Assembly: GCA_023356515.1 (NCBI GenBank)
Contig: JAKQYG010000221.1
Coordinates: forward strand, 1-7,036
Reading direction: 5' to 3'
Source of the DNA: Trichodesmium sp. MAG_R04
GTDB taxonomy: Bacteria > Cyanobacteriota > Cyanobacteriia > Cyanobacteriales > Microcoleaceae
DNA: 7,036 bases
Shown piece by piece: positions 1 to 6,188 of this stretch (positions within the stretch are counted from its first letter, which is position 1; each line of letters begins with the position of its first letter). Under the pieces are notes generated by a model, which did no database searches, had not been told where the DNA came from, and was given only the letters and a program-made list of their open reading frames with translations. The position numbers and the translations under genes are program-made.

Positions 1-91
1 GTTAGGTGTTAGGTGTTAGGTGTTAGGTGTTAGGTGTTAGGTATTAGGTGTTAGGTTTTAGGTTTTAGGTTTTAGGTTTTAGGTTTTAGGT
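1..91. repeat. Heptanucleotide tandem repeat, 13 units
   Basis: Thirteen head-to-tail 7-mers without interruption: six GTTAGGT, one ATTAGGT, one GTTAGGT and then five TTTAGGT. Only the first base of the unit varies, and the variant changes in blocks, which suggests growth by local slippage or unequal exchange. The array touches the window edge, so its true start is outside. This is the kind of short tandemly repeated repetitive (STRR) sequence known from filamentous cyanobacteria; no function is evident. Confidence 0.95.
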
Positions 92-115
92 GTACAGAGG
101 AATACAAGAAACCTG
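79..115. repeat. 37-bp direct repeat, copy 1
   Basis: This segment is identical over 37 bases to 231-267. It consists of the end of the heptad array followed by a unique-looking 24-base tail starting GTACAGAGG and ending AAACCTG. The two copies start 152 bp apart and flank the MITE-like element. Copy 1 has five TTTAGGT units before the tail and copy 2 has one, so the copies have diverged in heptad number. Confidence 0.93.
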
Positions 116-121
116 ATGTTA

Positions 122-223
122 TACCATTTCTCCATGAAGTTGCGCTTAATAATAGATAACAGCTACCAGTAAAATTCAGGTCTAGCTAAGAATTATTAAG
201 CGCATTGTTACAAAGAAATGGTA
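122..223. mobile_element. MITE-like inverted-repeat element (102 bp)
   Basis: The left arm (122-153) and right arm (192-223) are inverted repeats of 32 bases with about 25 matches. The outer ten bases (TACCATTTCT / AGAAATGGTA) and the inner twelve (GCGCTTAATAAT / ATTATTAAGCGC) pair perfectly, while the ten bases between them are mostly mismatched. The 38-base centre has a further AGCTA/TAGCT pairing. The element has no coding capacity. It is bracketed by the direct trinucleotide TTA (119-121 and 224-226), a possible target-site duplication. The structure is clear; that it is or was mobile is inference, since no transposase is present in the window. Confidence 0.72.
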
Positions 224-230
224 TTAGGTG

Positions 231-267
231 TTAGGTTTTAGGTGTACAGAGGAATACAAGAAACCTG
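231..267. repeat. 37-bp direct repeat, copy 2
   Basis: Exact second copy of 79-115. It is preceded by ATTAGGT and GTTAGGT heptads (223-236) and followed by another GTTAGGT heptad (270-276). At the point where copy 1 continues into the MITE-like element, this copy runs straight on in heptad sequence, so it resembles an unoccupied insertion site. Confidence 0.93.
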
Positions 268-311
268 GTGTTAGGTGTTTAATAAATTTTTGATAATAGA
301 TTTTATCCATT

Positions 312-329
312 CAGTTATTAGTTATCAGT
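312..329. repeat. Short YAGTTAT heptad repeat
   Basis: CAGTTAT, TAGTTAT and CAGT follow each other, giving about two and a half units of a second heptad motif. It is short enough to be a relic of a longer array. The rest of 268-405 shows no gene; a 6-bp inverted repeat ATGTAC/GTACAT (353-358, 373-378) is the only other structure seen. Confidence 0.45.
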
Positions 330-405
330 GCCATAAACGTAGGGTGGAAATGATGTACGCGGAATATGGGGTGTACATTAATTTCTGGGCGGAACAGACA
401 CAGTT

Positions 406-422
406 TTCTCTGACCCAGAGAA
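406..422 (-). terminator. ictB: Hairpin downstream of ictB, possible terminator
   Basis: A perfect 6-bp stem, TTCTCT/AGAGAA, with a 5-base loop lies about 26 bases beyond the ictB stop codon. It could end the ictB transcript. On the minus strand the stem is followed by an A-rich rather than U-rich stretch, so it is not a textbook intrinsic terminator. Confidence 0.35.
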
Positions 423-447
423 TTGTGGAGCTTAATAGATAGCTATT

Positions 448-1815
448 TCAACCTTGTCTGTTATAACTAGCAATAATAGCCACCATAAACCACCAAAGAG
501 TATTAATTTGTGGACGATACCAAACTGTATCCACCAAACCATGACCCATTAATCCCAGAATAGCAGCGATCGCCCCAATTAACCAATACCCTTGAGCATT
601 ACCATCATCGCGCAAACGCTTCAACTGTAAAACACCTTGATTAAAACTCACCAAAAGCAACCACAAAAAAGCAGTCAAACCAAGAAAACCAGTTTCCACA
701 ACTATTTCTAAAGGTACAGAATAAGAACTCAAAGCACTGTAACGTGGACGTTGATAGAGAGGATAAATTTTATTAAACACATCATTACCCGGTCCAATGC
801 CCAAAAATGGGTGATCGCGAATCATCTCAAATACAGACATCCAAACATTCATCCGAAAATTATTACTGCTATCTTGACGACCGACAAAAATACTCAGAAC
901 GCGATCGCGCAACGGCTCCAATAACACCACCGCAAAAATCAACAACCCGGCTAAACCACCTACAGCTATTGGCAGAGACCAAATTTTCCAAAATCTTGGC
1001 ATATAAATTTTCCACCAATACCACATTAAAACCAACATAGCAAACATCAAAGCCAAAAACCCAATCCAACTACCTCGACTCCCTGTATAACGTAAACAAG
1101 CGCAATTTACTACCAATATTGTCAGTGCCAAAGACTTCTGAGCCCAACTACGCCAAGCAAAAACTGCCACAAAACTCAAAGCAATAGCAGGTAACAAATA
1201 CCCACCCAATAAATTAGGATTTCCCAAGTAACTATAAACACGAGTAACACCTGCTTGGGCCGAAGTAGGATCATTCCAGGTGGCCAGAGGTTCAACCTTA
1301 TCTATCCATTGGCGAATACCATAAAAACTAACAATTAGAGAAACCAATAAATAAACATTAATTAACCAAGAGCGGAGTCTAGGGGTTCTTAATACCAGGG
1401 ACCCTAAAGCAAACAACAATAAATAAAGAGTCAACTTCACCCAGCCACTAAAAGCAGCAGTCTTTGCAGGAGAAATAACCACTGCCAACATAGCAATAAC
1501 CCAGTAAAGGAATATTAGTAGATGAATAGGAGTTAAATATTCCTCAGTATTATCCGAGACTGTCAACAATACCCAAAAACCACCACTAGCAATTAATAAG
1601 AAACCAATGAGAGTAGTATTGACAAAAGGAGCCAGACTAAATACAATTGCCAGCAACACAAAACCAAAAGATTCACCCCATTGCATTAACCAACTACTCC
1701 GTCGCCAGTTATAAAGAGAACCATTAAGTAAGCTATAGAGATAGCTGGCATTTAACCATTTTGAGTCAGAGAATGAGAGATTAGTTAGTGTTAACTGTTG
1801 CCAAACTGAGTTCAT
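448..1815 (-). CDS. ictB: IctB-family membrane protein (O-antigen ligase/Wzy-like fold)
   Basis: The 455-residue protein has about twelve hydrophobic segments (roughly residues 48-64, 66-86, 97-115, 124-142, 149-169, 201-221, 228-244, 249-267, 280-299, 373-391, 409-428, 436-451). It matches what I remember of cyanobacterial IctB nearly end to end: the N-terminal VWQQLTL, YSYLGNPNLL (194-203), LSIFVGRQDSSNNFRMNVW (307-325), GIGPGN (339-344), the YSALSSYSVPLE stretch (359-370) and GHGLVDTVWYRP (424-435). IctB was first linked to inorganic carbon accumulation in Synechococcus PCC 7942, but bicarbonate transport is unproven and the O-antigen ligase (Wzy_C) domain suggests glycan polymerisation or ligation in the inner membrane. 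Length is normal. The ATG is preceded by AGGG seven bases upstream, a weak ribosome-binding site. The long loop at 300-372 carries most of the conserved residues, as in Wzy-like proteins. The gene is more GC-rich than the mechanosensitive channel gene of this window. Confidence 0.93.
   Translation of the reverse strand: MNSVWQQLTLTNLSFSDSKWLNASYLYSLLNGSLYNWRRSSWLMQWGESFGFVLLAIVFSLAPFVNTTLIGFLLIASGGFWVLLTVSDNTEEYLTPIHLLIFLYWVIAMLAVVISPAKTAAFSGWVKLTLYLLLFALGSLVLRTPRLRSWLINVYLLVSLIVSFYGIRQWIDKVEPLATWNDPTSAQAGVTRVYSYLGNPNLLGGYLLPAIALSFVAVFAWRSWAQKSLALTILVVNCACLRYTGSRGSWIGFLALMFAMLVLMWYWWKIYMPRFWKIWSLPIAVGGLAGLLIFAVVLLEPLRDRVLSIFVGRQDSSNNFRMNVWMSVFEMIRDHPFLGIGPGNDVFNKIYPLYQRPRYSALSSYSVPLEIVVETGFLGLTAFLWLLLVSFNQGVLQLKRLRDDGNAQGYWLIGAIAAILGLMGHGLVDTVWYRPQINTLWWFMVAIIASYNRQG
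566..573. repeat. HIP1 octamer
   Basis: GCGATCGC, the highly iterated palindrome of cyanobacterial genomes, inside the 3' part of ictB. It contains a GATC methylation site. Confidence 0.9.
901..908. repeat. HIP1 octamer
   Basis: A second copy of the palindrome inside ictB, in the codons around the DRV of PLRDRVLSIF (residues about 303-306), which the family conserves. The site is therefore embedded in constrained protein sequence. Confidence 0.9.
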
Positions 1816-2062
1816 TTTATGGCCCTAACAAAATAATAATATAGAACACAGGACTTAGGCAGAAACAGGGTTGGTCTAGAGAATTTGGTAGTTTAAACAA
1901 CAATAATTAAGGCCAGAAGCCCATTTTTCCCTTAGATATCTATCTTTAAAAACAACCATTTGCATTTATCCTAGAAATCCTGTCCCATTTCTTTGATATC
2001 CCATCATCTATAATTACATAAATATGCTAAGCCTTGATAAGAAAAATCTTCTTAATGAAAAA

Positions 2063-2479
2063 TTACTCTCCACTAATATGAATTACTAATTCCCGACAAT
2101 GACTAAATTGCCGATGTTCCCAAACATAAATTCCTTGCCAAGTACCCAATACTAATTGACCATTATTAATAGGAATTTGTTCAGAAGTATGAGTTAAAAC
2201 ACTGCGAATATGAGCAGGCATATCATCAGGTCCTTCTGCACTGTGAATATAATGATAATCTTCTGGCACTAATTTTGAAATAAAATTTTCTAAATCAACT
2301 AATACATCTGGGTCAGCATTTTCTTGAATTATTAAGCTAGCAGAAGTATGGCGTAAAAATAGATTGCATAAACCTGTTTTTACCCCTGACTTAGCTACAG
2401 CTTCTTTTACTTTAGAAGTAATTATAGATAAAGATTTACCCGAAGTATTAATTTGCAACAATTGTTGATAATGAGTCAT
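2063..2479 (-). CDS. YjbQ family protein (UPF0047)
   Basis: The 138-residue protein belongs to the YjbQ/UPF0047 family (TIGR00149, sometimes called secondary thiamine-phosphate synthase). These are small soluble proteins, usually trimeric; E. coli YjbQ has weak thiamin-phosphate synthase activity, but the main role is unknown. The signatures are all present, numbered from this start: FLRHTSASL (41-49), QENADPDV (52-59), YHYIHSAEGPDDMPAHIRS (75-93), LVLGTWQGIYVWEHR (109-123) and the C-terminal RELVIHISGE. The His and Asp residues in these motifs are the presumed active-site or metal ligands. Length is normal for the family. I chose the ATG at 2477-2479 (protein MTHYQQLLQI...) because homologues, as I recall them, begin there. 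A second in-frame ATG ten codons upstream (2507-2509) would give 148 residues and has the better ribosome-binding site, so the start is not settled. The gene stands alone, 247 bp from ictB and more than 200 bp from the channel gene. Confidence 0.9.
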   Translation of the reverse strand: MTHYQQLLQINTSGKSLSIITSKVKEAVAKSGVKTGLCNLFLRHTSASLIIQENADPDVLVDLENFISKLVPEDYHYIHSAEGPDDMPAHIRSVLTHTSEQIPINNGQLVLGTWQGIYVWEHRQFSHCRELVIHISGE

Positions 2480-2514
2480 GTTATTTTTGGTTAGCAGTAT
2501 CCCAAGCATTCAGA

Positions 2515-2518
2515 CCTT
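2515..2518 (-). promoter_or_regulatory. Possible Shine-Dalgarno for the longer YjbQ start
   Basis: AAGG on the minus strand lies five bases before the upstream ATG at 2507-2509, whereas the internal ATG at 2477-2479 has no purine-rich stretch at suitable distance. It supports the 148-residue form, against the family alignment. Confidence 0.3.
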
Positions 2519-2735
2519 AGCCATCAGCTATTTTTTTTAGTCAAAGCTTTATTGATTGAGCCAGAATTAAATCTTACTACAAAAGATAACTATCTTGACC
2601 CTAAAATCTAGATTCATTTAACATCTTGCCCCCATGGATATACTTCATGATAACAGAAAGCCCTATAAATTAGGAAATTCCAGAACACAAATATCAAATG
2701 TAACAAATTACTCATCAAGAAAACAAAATATATTT

Positions 2736-4352
2736 TCATTTTAGAGGTTTTAAAAATATTGGAATAGGCTTATCATTACTCAGTGTTACATGGTTAACCG
2801 CTGTAAGTTCAATATTTTCTTCCTCAAAAGCTTGTTTAATCATTAAACCTAAAACTTTTTGAATCATTAAATGTTTTCCTGACTTAACTTGTGTAACTAT
2901 TTCGATTAATATTTGATGGTCAGAAAATTCTTCTATCCCTTCTACCATTGTTGGTTCAATTATATCTGTTGAATACTTTTCTATAAGTTTATTTCCTACT
3001 TTTTCTATAATTTCATGAACTTGACTAATCTTAACTTGATAAGGAATTTTGAGCATGATCACTGCATTACCAAAACTGGGGTAACTAATTATATCTTTAA
3101 CATCACGATTATGAATAATATAATTTTTATCTTCATGCTTAATACGAGTTGTTCTTAATTCTATTCCAGTGACAATACCATGTATGCCATTTATCTCTAC
3201 AAAATCTCCTACTAAGTAATAATTTTCAAACAAAATAAAGAAACCTGCAACTATATCTTCAACCAGACTTTGAGCTCCTATTCCAACTGCGAAACCTATA
3301 ATACCTACACCCGCTAAAATAGGAGTTGGGTCAATTCCAACAGCATAAAGAATTGCTATACCTGTACCAAAGTAAATCAGGTATTTAATACAACTTTTAA
3401 ATAAAGGAAAAAATGTCTTTCTTCTCTGTTGAGATATATCATCTGTATCACCTTGACCTAGGAGTAATTTTTCTAATACAAGTTGACAAATTTCTTGAAG
3501 AATACGACTTATCAATATAATTGCAATGACTTTTATAAATGTGTTTCCATAAGGAACTAAATAAGCGATAACATCAACTTGTTTAAATACTAAAGTAGCT
3601 GTAGCAGTATAGATTATATATTCAAAACATCGTTTCACAAGAGGAATTAATTTACTTAGGCGATCATAGATTCGTAAGATATTTTTTTTATCAGAATATT
3701 TATTGCTAAGAGCATCAACAGTATCAATGATTGTAGTATTAGCTTTAATCAATAGTAATCCCACAATAATAATCATATAAATTTGTAAACTTATATACAA
3801 ATATTTGATGATTACTGCTGGTAATATCATAATTTGAGCTGATATTATAATAAATAACAGCCAGATAATTTTATTAAAATTGCTCTTGAAAAATTCAAAG
3901 AATACTTCGATACTAGCGTGATTGGCAGTAATATTGTCAAAGTTTTTTGTCCATTCTTTTAACCAAGTGATAGATTTATTTATGTATGGAATACTCCATT
4001 TAGTTAAAATTAGGATGCCTAATATTTTTAGGACTCTAATTCCTATATCTATAAAATAATCCCAAGAAATATTTTGAATCAAAGACCTGTGATATTCAAT
4101 TAAGTCTGTTCCTTTATAAACAATAAGCCATCCATTAATTCCTAATACTAATAAGCATAATATTAAGCAACTTATAGTTAATAATATCTGAATATTTTGG
4201 TAGATAACTTCAAGATTTTTTTGATTTTTTTTAATATATGGTGCTTTGATTAATTGTTTATATGCTTTGCTGAAAAAAAATCTAATCCCCACAAAAAAGC
4301 ATATTATAAATCCGATTTCAGCTACAGTTAAAATGATACTTTTTATATCCAT
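2736..4352 (-). CDS. MscS-family mechanosensitive ion channel, long form
   Basis: This 538-residue membrane protein has an MscS (PF00924) core. The pore-lining helix covers about residues 345-377 and contains the small-residue pattern AGVGIIGFAVGIGAQSLVED. The beta domain follows (VGDFVEINGIHGIVTGIELRTTRI, 381-404), then the alpha/beta vestibule domain to about 520 with VEGIEEFSDHQILIEI (470-485). Seven or eight further hydrophobic segments precede the pore helix (around 5-27, 55-78, 100-118, 162-182, 185-205, 240-258, 265-286, 318-338), so it is much longer than E. coli MscS (286 residues) and resembles the large multi-helix members. Such channels open under membrane tension and release solutes on hypo-osmotic shock. 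The usual IPN motif after the beta domain reads IHN (413-415), keeping the Asn but not the Pro. No Shine-Dalgarno is visible before the ATG. The gene is very AT-rich (two sampled 60-base lines are about 18 and 23 percent GC), with many Ile, Lys and Asn codons. The family is certain; the ion preference is unknown. Confidence 0.92.
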   Translation of the reverse strand: MDIKSIILTVAEIGFIICFFVGIRFFFSKAYKQLIKAPYIKKNQKNLEVIYQNIQILLTISCLILCLLVLGINGWLIVYKGTDLIEYHRSLIQNISWDYFIDIGIRVLKILGILILTKWSIPYINKSITWLKEWTKNFDNITANHASIEVFFEFFKSNFNKIIWLLFIIISAQIMILPAVIIKYLYISLQIYMIIIVGLLLIKANTTIIDTVDALSNKYSDKKNILRIYDRLSKLIPLVKRCFEYIIYTATATLVFKQVDVIAYLVPYGNTFIKVIAIILISRILQEICQLVLEKLLLGQGDTDDISQQRRKTFFPLFKSCIKYLIYFGTGIAILYAVGIDPTPILAGVGIIGFAVGIGAQSLVEDIVAGFFILFENYYLVGDFVEINGIHGIVTGIELRTTRIKHEDKNYIIHNRDVKDIISYPSFGNAVIMLKIPYQVKISQVHEIIEKVGNKLIEKYSTDIIEPTMVEGIEEFSDHQILIEIVTQVKSGKHLMIQKVLGLMIKQAFEEENIELTAVNHVTLSNDKPIPIFLKPLK

Positions 4353-4495
4353 AATTATTTTATTGGAATAGATTGTACAATAATACTAATTTCTAAAAAT
4401 TATGCAAAATCTTGCTCAATATTTTAGTTATTTAGTAATAAGTAAGTAAGAGGAACGTTTTTACAGTTCTTTCCGTTTTTATGAGGTACACTTAC

Positions 4496-4512
4496 GCGGG
4501 AAAGATGCCCAC
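4496..4512. repeat. GCGGG...GCCCAC hairpin, interspersed-repeat relic
   Basis: The segment GCGGGAAAGATGCCCAC can fold with a short GC stem. It resembles, from memory, the GCGGGCAAGATGCCCGC type repeat that is widespread between genes of filamentous cyanobacteria, here with substitutions that weaken the stem. Confidence 0.4.
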
Positions 4513-4638
4513 ATTAAATGATTTTCACCATTTAACCCGTACATTATTTGCCCGAAATATGCTGTGATAATTCTAGGTATTAAGGGTTAAAATATTTATT
4601 TCTAATAACCTTACTAAGGGTAGACTTTGTATGCAACT

Positions 4639-4658
4639 TTCCTGCCTGTCTTCAGGAA
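4639..4658. repeat. Inverted repeat TTCCTG/CAGGAA
   Basis: A perfect 6-bp stem with an 8-base loop, about 50 bases beyond the stop codon of the glycosyltransferase gene. No U-run follows on either strand, so termination of that transcript is possible but unsupported. Confidence 0.4.
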
Positions 4659-4710
4659 GATTTAACAGAACTTTTGAGATTTGGTCTGACTGAAAATTTG
4701 AAAATAATTA

Positions 4711-5811
4711 TTAGAAATATTCTACAATAGCTTTAGCGATCGCCTCACTACCATTTTTATCTAATTTTTCAGATTTACGAGGTACTTGTAGGGGTTTCCT
4801 AAGAAATTCCCAATCACTATTAAAAAATTCTGTTGGAGACAAAATTTGATGATAACTATAATCTTGAATTCCTTCTAATAATAATTTGGATTCAGCAAAA
4901 CCGTCCCTGACTAATGATACAATAGGAGTTTCTAAGCGTAAAGCTTCAGCAAAGGTACTATACCCTGGTTTAGAAACTATCTTACCACAAATTGGCATCA
5001 AATCTACAGGGCGAATATTTGGCAAATTTATATCTTTTTTTCCAGATTCTTTTCTGACATTTATCAAATTGGGAAGTTCAGGACTGTTACTATCAAATGT
5101 CATAAATTGCCAGTCGGAAAAACCAGAAATATTTTGATAAGGAATCTGATCTAAACCTAAACCGCCAAAAGTTAGTAAAATAGTTTTTTCTTTCTCTGCA
5201 TGAATGTCAAATTTTGCTTTAATTTCTTCTGGTTGATAACGCGGAATTCCCCCAGTTAACCCCACATCAACAATGTTGGGAAAAGCACTCATAGGTTCGT
5301 GGAGTGGAAGGCGAAATAAACGGTTACACTGAGCAAAACATTCACTAATCCAATCAGCAATTTCCAGAAATTTACCACCCCAAGAACGATAAATAAAATC
5401 CCAACCAAAATTACTTAACATCCAACAAGGAATATTAGCAACTTGAGCAATTTTAGCAGCAATTGGAGGAATATCCGCTAATAATAAATCTACTCTATTT
5501 TGCTTAATAAAATTAACTTCTCCAGCAATAATTGACCGTTCTTTCTTTTTAATTTCCTGCAATTTTTTTAGGGTAGTTTCTTTATCCATAGTGATACTAT
5601 CTGACTGAATTACTCCCACATCAAAACCACGGGGGCGATAAATAAAATCACCAGAAATGTAAGATTCTAGTAACCAACGGGGAGCAGTTGTTACCATAAT
5701 TAATAAAATATCTGGACACATTTTTTGTATCAGGTTAGCTACTGATGATATACGGACAGCATGGCCAAATCCATGATTAGTAATAGCAATATATAAGGTT
5801 GGTCGAGACAT
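4711..5811 (-). CDS. GT-B-like glycosyltransferase resembling the L-arabinokinase N-terminal domain
   Basis: The 366-residue soluble protein shows two Rossmann-like halves. The first begins at once with a beta strand and HGFGHAVRISSV (13-24), the glycine-rich GxGHxxR motif of MurG/UGT-type GT-B enzymes. It continues with VDLLLADIPPIAAKIA (107-122), LSNFGWDFIY (132-141) and FRLPLHEPMSAFPNIVDV (166-183). The second has LLTFGGLG (212-219) and the donor-site-like KPGYSTFAEAL (281-291). The order and wording of these motifs match, as I recall, the N-terminal domain of plant L-arabinokinase (ARA1), but the GHMP kinase domain is absent. It is therefore probably a nucleotide-sugar-dependent transferase in the cytoplasm; donor and acceptor cannot be read from the sequence. 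The start fits the first beta strand, and no Shine-Dalgarno is visible. The gene is monocistronic in appearance, with 358 bp to the next gene on its strand. The fold is fairly sure, the activity is not. Confidence 0.8.
   Translation of the reverse strand: MSRPTLYIAITNHGFGHAVRISSVANLIQKMCPDILLIMVTTAPRWLLESYISGDFIYRPRGFDVGVIQSDSITMDKETTLKKLQEIKKKERSIIAGEVNFIKQNRVDLLLADIPPIAAKIAQVANIPCWMLSNFGWDFIYRSWGGKFLEIADWISECFAQCNRLFRLPLHEPMSAFPNIVDVGLTGGIPRYQPEEIKAKFDIHAEKEKTILLTFGGLGLDQIPYQNISGFSDWQFMTFDSNSPELPNLINVRKESGKKDINLPNIRPVDLMPICGKIVSKPGYSTFAEALRLETPIVSLVRDGFAESKLLLEGIQDYSYHQILSPTEFFNSDWEFLRKPLQVPRKSEKLDKNGSEAIAKAIVEYF
4736..4743. repeat. HIP1 octamer
   Basis: GCGATCGC near the 3' end of the glycosyltransferase gene, in the codons for the EAIAKA tail (residues about 356-361). 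Confidence 0.9.
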
Positions 5812-5840
5812 TGGTTTTTTTCTAGTTATAAATAATTAGG

Positions 5841-5863
5841 TAGTCAGGAGTTAGTAGTCAGGA
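5841..5863. repeat. TAGTCAGGA direct repeat
   Basis: TAGTCAGGA occurs at 5841-5849 and again at 5855-5863, with a 14-base period. It lies within about 50 bases upstream of the glycosyltransferase start and is probably a remnant of a simple tandem repeat; an operator role is possible but unsupported. Confidence 0.5.
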
Positions 5864-5932
5864 AGCAATATAAAGATATTTGAAAATATCTAATAATATA
5901 GTGTCTGGATAATGACCAATAAAAAAGTTTTT

Positions 5933-5962
5933 GTTTGTAGTTGGGCTTTAGCCTTAACTAAC
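5933..5962. repeat. Interspersed hairpin repeat, GTTTGTAG copy 1
   Basis: GTTTGTAG is followed by a stem-loop AGTTGGGC-TTTA-GCCTTAACT (5939-5959), which pairs with one bulge and a G-U pair. The motif resembles a GTAGTTGGGCTTTAGCC-type repeat I associate with cyanobacterial spacers. A degenerate second copy lies 95 bp downstream. Confidence 0.5.
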
Positions 5963-6027
5963 TATAGATATTCTGATTAATTAGAACTCTTTTGTTTGCC
6001 ATAGGATTTTTTTATAAAAACTATTTT

Positions 6028-6051
6028 GTTTGTAGTAAGGCAAAGGCATAA
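6028..6051. repeat. Interspersed repeat, degenerate GTTTGTAG copy 2
   Basis: TTTTGTTTGTAGT is shared with copy 1, and TAAGGCAAAGGCATAAAC follows in place of the hairpin. The stem is lost here, so this copy looks older or more decayed. Confidence 0.4.
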
Positions 6052-6089
6052 ACTCAGTATAGAGATTTGAATTGCTCAAACTATTAAAT

Positions 6090-6117
6090 AAAATATTCCT
6101 TTAATAGGAAATATTTT
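6090..6117. repeat. AT-rich hairpin
   Basis: AAAATATTCCT (6090-6100) and AGGAAATATTTT (6106-6117) form 11 base pairs with a single bulged A and a 5-base loop. T-rich sequence follows on both strands, so it could work as a weak bidirectional terminator, though no known transcript ends here. Confidence 0.5.
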
Positions 6118-6188
6118 CAGAAATTATTTACCCATATCAACTATATACTATTTCTAGGGTTTAATGGCTGTTAAATACCTAATATATA

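Larger units (their letters stand above)
4353..4710. other. Gene-free spacer between channel and glycosyltransferase genes
   Basis: No convincing gene lies in these 358 bases. Three small inverted repeats are visible: an imperfect GCGGG/GCCCAC hairpin (4496-4512), a TAAGGGTTA/TAACCTTA pairing (4581-4613) with an adjoining CCTTACTAAGG palindrome, and a TTCCTG/CAGGAA hairpin (4639-4658). A 28-codon plus-strand frame at 4481-4567 is discussed as a finding only. The promoter of the channel gene should lie here, but I see no convincing -35/-10 pair. Confidence 0.6.

Noticed and set aside
1..91. Telomere-like repeat (TTTAGGT/TTAGGT resembles plant or vertebrate telomere units)
   Set aside because: The unit is TTAGGTG or TTAGGTT, not TTAGGG or TTTAGGG. 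The surrounding genes are clearly cyanobacterial, and short heptad arrays are common in these genomes.
79..267. CRISPR-like arrangement (37-bp identical repeats around a spacer)
   Set aside because: There are only two copies, the 115-bp interval is an inverted-repeat element rather than a spacer, the repeat is partly simple heptad sequence, and there are no cas genes.
807..1040. 77-codon plus-strand open frame opposite ictB
   Set aside because: It lies wholly within the conserved ictB gene on the other strand and its translation has no recognisable features.
869..1069. 66-codon minus-strand open frame inside ictB
   Set aside because: Overlaps ictB in another frame; low-complexity translation with no family resemblance.
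1848..1857. Complete second ACAGGACTTA element in front of ictB
   Set aside because: Only one 10-base end is present and no inverted partner was found in the 1816-2062 spacer.
2030..2062. Terminator behind the YjbQ gene (AAGAA/TTCTT pairing)
   Set aside because: Only five A-T base pairs with no GC content in the stem and no clear U-run after it.
2510..2735. Possible small gene or RNA in the spacer between the YjbQ and channel genes
   Set aside because: No frame of note, no GC-rich stem and no repeat was seen; it is plain AT-rich spacer.
4886..5137. 83-codon plus-strand open frame opposite the glycosyltransferase gene
   Set aside because: It is antisense to the region coding the conserved donor-site motif and looks like a shadow frame.
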